Source: Planctomycetota bacterium
Lineage (GTDB): Bacteria > Planctomycetota > UBA1135 > UBA2386
Assembly: GCA_002684655.1 (NCBI GenBank)
Contig: NYVR01000052.1
Coordinates: 1 to 55,808, forward strand
DNA: 55,808 nucleotides
Direction: 5' to 3'
Position numbers and translations under genes: made by a program. Positions 53,155-55,808 of this stretch are shown in pieces (within the stretch, counting starts at the first letter, position 1; every line of letters starts with the position of its first letter). Below the pieces are notes generated by a model that saw only the letters and a program-made list of their open reading frames with translations, was not told the origin of the DNA and searched no databases.

Positions 53155-54084
53155 ATGACCACCAAATGCGATCTGCTGGTCACGGGCGCCGCCGGTCAAC
53201 TCGGCCGGGCGGTGCTCGCCAGCGCCGAACGGCGCGGGCTGGCGGCGACGGGAGTCGATGTCGACGAGATGCCGCTCGAGGACCGTGACGCCATTCGCCG
53301 CGCGATCAGCGAGGCTCGTCCAGGATTCATCGTGCACTGCGGAGCCATCACCAACGTCGACGGCTGCGAAGCGGCGCCGCTCGCCGCCTACCGCGTCAAC
53401 GGCCTCGCCACCGCGTGGGTCGCTGAAGCCGCGGCTGCTGCGGGCGCTGGCCTAGCCTACGTCAGCACGGACTTCGTCTTTGACGGCGCCGCGGCGGGCA
53501 CGCCGTATGCGACCGACGCGACGGCGCGGCCGCTGTCGGTCTACGGCGCCAGCAAACGCCTCGGCGAAGAGGCCGTGCTCAGCTACGGGCGAGGCGACTT
53601 TTACGTGGTCCGCACCAGCTGGGTCTTCGGACCAGGTGGTAAGAACTTCCCGCGCGCCATCCTCAACCGCGCGCGCGCGGGCCAGCCGCTCAAGGTCGTC
53701 ACCGATCAGGTGGGGCGGCCTACGATGACCTTTGACCTCGCGGACGCGCTGTTGGACATCGCGAAGATCCGGCCCGCTGCCGGCGTGTATCACGCGGCTA
53801 ACGAAGGCCACTGCAGCTGGCACCAGTTCGCGGTCGACGTCCTGCGCGTCGCCGGCTTGGCGGTCGACGTGGGCGAGCAGACGGCCGCCGACCTCGACCT
53901 GCCAGCGGCGCGGCCGGCTTGGTCGGTGTTGGACACGGCTAAGTTGACGGCCGCTCGCGGCGCGCCGCTCCCGGACTACCTCGACGCCTTGAAGCGGCAC
54001 GTCGTGCTCGACGAGCCGAACCAGCGCGGCTCCTCATCAGCCGAGGCCGGCCCCGACGCGGGGCTGGGCGGCAAGACCCACTGA
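53155..54084 (+). CDS. rmlD: dTDP-4-dehydrorhamnose reductase
   Basis: The 309-residue SDR enzyme performs the last step of dTDP-rhamnose synthesis. Motifs are LLVTGAAGQLGRAV, HCGAITNVDGCE, YVSTDFVFDG, SVYGASKRLGEEAV (Y-x3-K), VRTSWVFGPGGKNF and DQVGRPTMTFDLADAL. AAGAGG lies 5 bases before the ATG at 53155. The acidic, Ser/Gly-rich last 25 residues are not conserved. rmlD precedes rmlB here. Confidence 0.92.
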   Translation: MTTKCDLLVTGAAGQLGRAVLASAERRGLAATGVDVDEMPLEDRDAIRRAISEARPGFIVHCGAITNVDGCEAAPLAAYRVNGLATAWVAEAAAAAGAGLAYVSTDFVFDGAAAGTPYATDATARPLSVYGASKRLGEEAVLSYGRGDFYVVRTSWVFGPGGKNFPRAILNRARAGQPLKVVTDQVGRPTMTFDLADALLDIAKIRPAAGVYHAANEGHCSWHQFAVDVLRVAGLAVDVGEQTAADLDLPAARPAWSVLDTAKLTAARGAPLPDYLDALKRHVVLDEPNQRGSSSAEAGPDAGLGGKTH

Positions 54085-54109
54085 CCGATCCCCACTCAGG
54101 AATCCCAAC

Positions 54110-55120
54110 GTGAGCAAGATCCTCGTGACCGGCGGCGCCGGGTTCATCGGTTCGAATTTTGTCCGCATGATGCTCGCGGAGACGGACCACCAGATCATCA
54201 ATCTCGACCTGCTCACCTATGCGGGCAACCTCGAGAACCTCAGTGATGTCGAAGGTCGCGCCAACTACGCGTTTGTGCGAGGAGACATCGTCGACGCGCG
54301 CGTGATGTCAGCGGTGTTCGCCGAACATCAGCCTGAGGTCGTCGTCCACTTCGCGGCTGAGAGCCACGTGGACAGGTCGGTGCTCGATGCGACGGCGTTC
54401 GTGCAGACCAACGTCGTCGGCACGCAGGTGTTGCTGGACCAGAGTCGCCATCACGGCGTTCGTCGGTTCGTGCACGTCAGCACGGACGAGGTCTACGGCT
54501 CGCTCGGTGCGACGGGCTTGTTCACTGAGGACACGCCGCTGCAGCCTAATTCGCCGTACTCTTCGTCGAAGGCTGGGAGCGACCTGCTCGTGCGGGCGGC
54601 GGTTCATACGCACGATATGGACTGCGTGATCACCCGTTGCTCAAACAACTACGGCCCGTTTCAGTTCCCAGAGAAGTTGATCCCGCTGATGATCGCGAAC
54701 GCCCGCGAAGACACGCCGCTGCCGGTCTATGGCGACGGTAAGAACGTTCGCGACTGGATCCACGTCGACGATCACTGCCGCGGGATCAGGCGGGCCATGG
54801 AGGACGGCGCTACCGGCGAGGTCTACAACTTTGGCGGAGACGCGGAGCGTGAGAACCTGTTCGTCGTCCACGAGATCCTCCGGTTGGTCGGCAAAGGCGA
54901 AGACCTGATCCGGTTCGTTACGGACCGGCCTGGTCACGACCGGCGCTACGCCATGGACAGCTCGAAGGCTAAAAGTCAGCTTGGTTGGTCTCCGTCTTTC
55001 ACCTTCGAGTCAGGGCTCGCACAGACTGTCGAGTGGTACTTGGCGAACCAGCAGTGGTGGGAGCGTGTCCGCAGCGGCGCTTACCAAGACTATTACAGCC
55101 GCCAGTACGGCGGGCGCTGA
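54110..55120 (+). CDS. rmlB: dTDP-glucose 4,6-dehydratase
   Basis: The 336-residue enzyme converts dTDP-glucose to dTDP-4-keto-6-deoxyglucose. Motifs are ILVTGGAGFIGSNFVRMML, NLDLLTYAGNLENL, HFAAESHVDRS, HVSTDEVYGSLG and NSPYSSSKAGSDLL (Y-x3-K). CSNNYGPFQFPEKLIPLMI, DWIHVDDHCRGI and DRPGHDRRYAMD are highly typical of RmlB. The GTG at 54110 is used, 25 bases after rmlD. rmlC, the missing 3,5-epimerase of the pathway, is not in the window. Confidence 0.95.
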   Translation: MSKILVTGGAGFIGSNFVRMMLAETDHQIINLDLLTYAGNLENLSDVEGRANYAFVRGDIVDARVMSAVFAEHQPEVVVHFAAESHVDRSVLDATAFVQTNVVGTQVLLDQSRHHGVRRFVHVSTDEVYGSLGATGLFTEDTPLQPNSPYSSSKAGSDLLVRAAVHTHDMDCVITRCSNNYGPFQFPEKLIPLMIANAREDTPLPVYGDGKNVRDWIHVDDHCRGIRRAMEDGATGEVYNFGGDAERENLFVVHEILRLVGKGEDLIRFVTDRPGHDRRYAMDSSKAKSQLGWSPSFTFESGLAQTVEWYLANQQWWERVRSGAYQDYYSRQYGGR

Positions 55121-55121
55121 G

Positions 55122-55808
55122 TCACAAGTCGACGACGACGCCGTCGGACGCGGCCCGCGACATCGCCGCGAGGATCTCGTAGTCGGCGACCGCTTGCTCG
55201 CCGGGGACAGGGTAGTCGTCTGTGTCTTGTAGCCACCGCGCGAAGCGGTCGTGGAGCTCCGATCGTGCACGTTGGCTCTCGAGCGCCCCTTCGATGTCGC
55301 GGCGCGCGAGGACTTGCTCGGTGCCAGGCGTGTCGTAGTCGAACACGTGCCCGCGGAACGGGCGCTGGCCGAGGAGCCAGATGCGGTCGCCGGCCATGCG
55401 AACGCCGCCGTCCGTGCCGTGGATCGCGAACGCCTCTGCGCGCGCCAGCCGACTGGCCGAGAAGGTGCAAGGGACCTCGCCTCGAAGCACCACGGTGGCG
55501 ACAGCGCCGTCGTCGACCTCGGCGGCGACGGTCCGGCTGGTCTGCGCGGTGACGCGCTGCGCGTGTCGGCCCGTAAGCCACGTCGCCAGGTGGACGTGGG
55601 GGCTGCCGAGCGCGATGAACAGGTCCGCCGGCTCGCTGGCGACGTGGCCCCGCAGCAGCCCGTCGTCTGCCGCGATCGCCTGGACGGTCGGGGGAAGCGC
55701 GGCCATGAAGTGCTCGACCGAGAAGGGGCGGAAGAGGCGGACTTTGAGGACACCGACCTTCTCCCCTTGGGCGGTCAGGTAGTCCACTGTCTCCTCCACT
55801 GTTTTCCC
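55122..55808 (-). CDS. Chimeric reading frame: NifJ-like fragment joined to the C-terminal half of a Gfo/Idh/MocA oxidoreductase; 5' end outside the window
   Basis: The frame is open to the window edge. Its first ~43 visible residues (EETVDYLTAQGEKVGVLKVRLFRPFSVEHFMAALP, then TVQAIA) match the pyruvate:ferredoxin (flavodoxin) oxidoreductase pattern 'vGVLKVRLyRPFs'. After about base 55665 the text changes to a Gfo/Idh/MocA substrate domain: FIALGSPHVHLATWLTG, EVDDGAVATVVL, IHGTDGGVRMAGDRIWLLG, ending QAVADYEILAAMSRAASDG. The Gfo/Idh Rossmann half (GxGxxG, EKP) is missing. Either a recombination truncated both genes or, more likely, the contig end is chimeric. It converges with rmlB, with a 1-base gap. 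Confidence 0.6.
   Translation of the reverse strand, partial: GKTVEETVDYLTAQGEKVGVLKVRLFRPFSVEHFMAALPPTVQAIAADDGLLRGHVASEPADLFIALGSPHVHLATWLTGRHAQRVTAQTSRTVAAEVDDGAVATVVLRGEVPCTFSASRLARAEAFAIHGTDGGVRMAGDRIWLLGQRPFRGHVFDYDTPGTEQVLARRDIEGALESQRARSELHDRFARWLQDTDDYPVPGEQAVADYEILAAMSRAASDGVVVDL

Overview
This is a roughly 56 kb, G+C-rich (about two thirds by eye), gene-dense bacterial window. It carries about 42 protein genes and no rRNA, recognisable tRNA, CRISPR array or insertion sequence. The gene content suggests a Planctomycetota-like bacterium, most likely from a metagenome or single-cell contig: a tandem sulfatase, many secreted proteins and lipoproteins of unknown role, a remnant of a planctomycete-style surface-protein C-terminus, and many fused multidomain enzymes. 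This assignment is an inference. Both ends of the window cut through genes (MnmE on the left, a chimeric oxidoreductase reading frame on the right).

Layout. 1-6.2 kb: the end of mnmE, then nrdR, an ATP-cone protein that overlaps nrdR, and smc, all on the + strand with a good sigma70-like promoter before nrdR. 6.2-13.1 kb: a lipoprotein fusing a serine beta-lactamase/DD-peptidase-like domain to a VanX-type D-Ala-D-Ala dipeptidase, citrate synthase, and a secreted double sulfatase. 13.1-20.8 kb: an M48 lipoprotein protease, thiolase, an aconitase-family enzyme with reversed subunit order, and a TRAP transporter whose binding protein converges on its two membrane subunits. 20.3-26.3 kb: a small membrane protein, two glycosyltransferases and a large acyl-CoA dehydrogenase.

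26.4-31.2 kb is the most interesting part. Two neighbouring genes each have an in-frame UGA exactly at the catalytic cysteine: an AhpC-type peroxiredoxin (Sec56) and a secreted thioredoxin/TlpA-like protein with a W-Sec-G-P-C active site (Sec63). UGA is the ordinary stop codon of many other genes here, so these are best read as selenoproteins. A perfect 7-bp hairpin, placed as a bacterial SECIS element should be, follows the first UGA. Close by are an invertebrate-type lysozyme, an EamA transporter and a secreted esterase fused to methionine sulfoxide reductase A. Together they look like a redox and envelope-stress neighbourhood.

31.8-42.6 kb: a glycine-rich RRM RNA-binding protein, a 53-residue membrane protein, an M1 aminopeptidase, thrS, a decayed surface-protein end, infC, a fused E2-E1 2-oxoglutarate dehydrogenase (Kgd/OdhA type) and a DUF3500-like lipoprotein. 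42.6-50.3 kb: an FAD oxidoreductase divergent from a DASH cryptochrome, an alpha/beta hydrolase with a thioesterase, an aldehyde dehydrogenase, a CAP-domain secreted protein and a HEAT-like secreted protein. 50.4-55.1 kb: a tightly coupled nucleotide-sugar operon (two epimerases, rmlA, rmlD, rmlB; no rmlC in the window). The last reading frame joins a piece resembling pyruvate:ferredoxin oxidoreductase to the C-terminal half of a Gfo/Idh/MocA oxidoreductase, which may be an assembly chimera.
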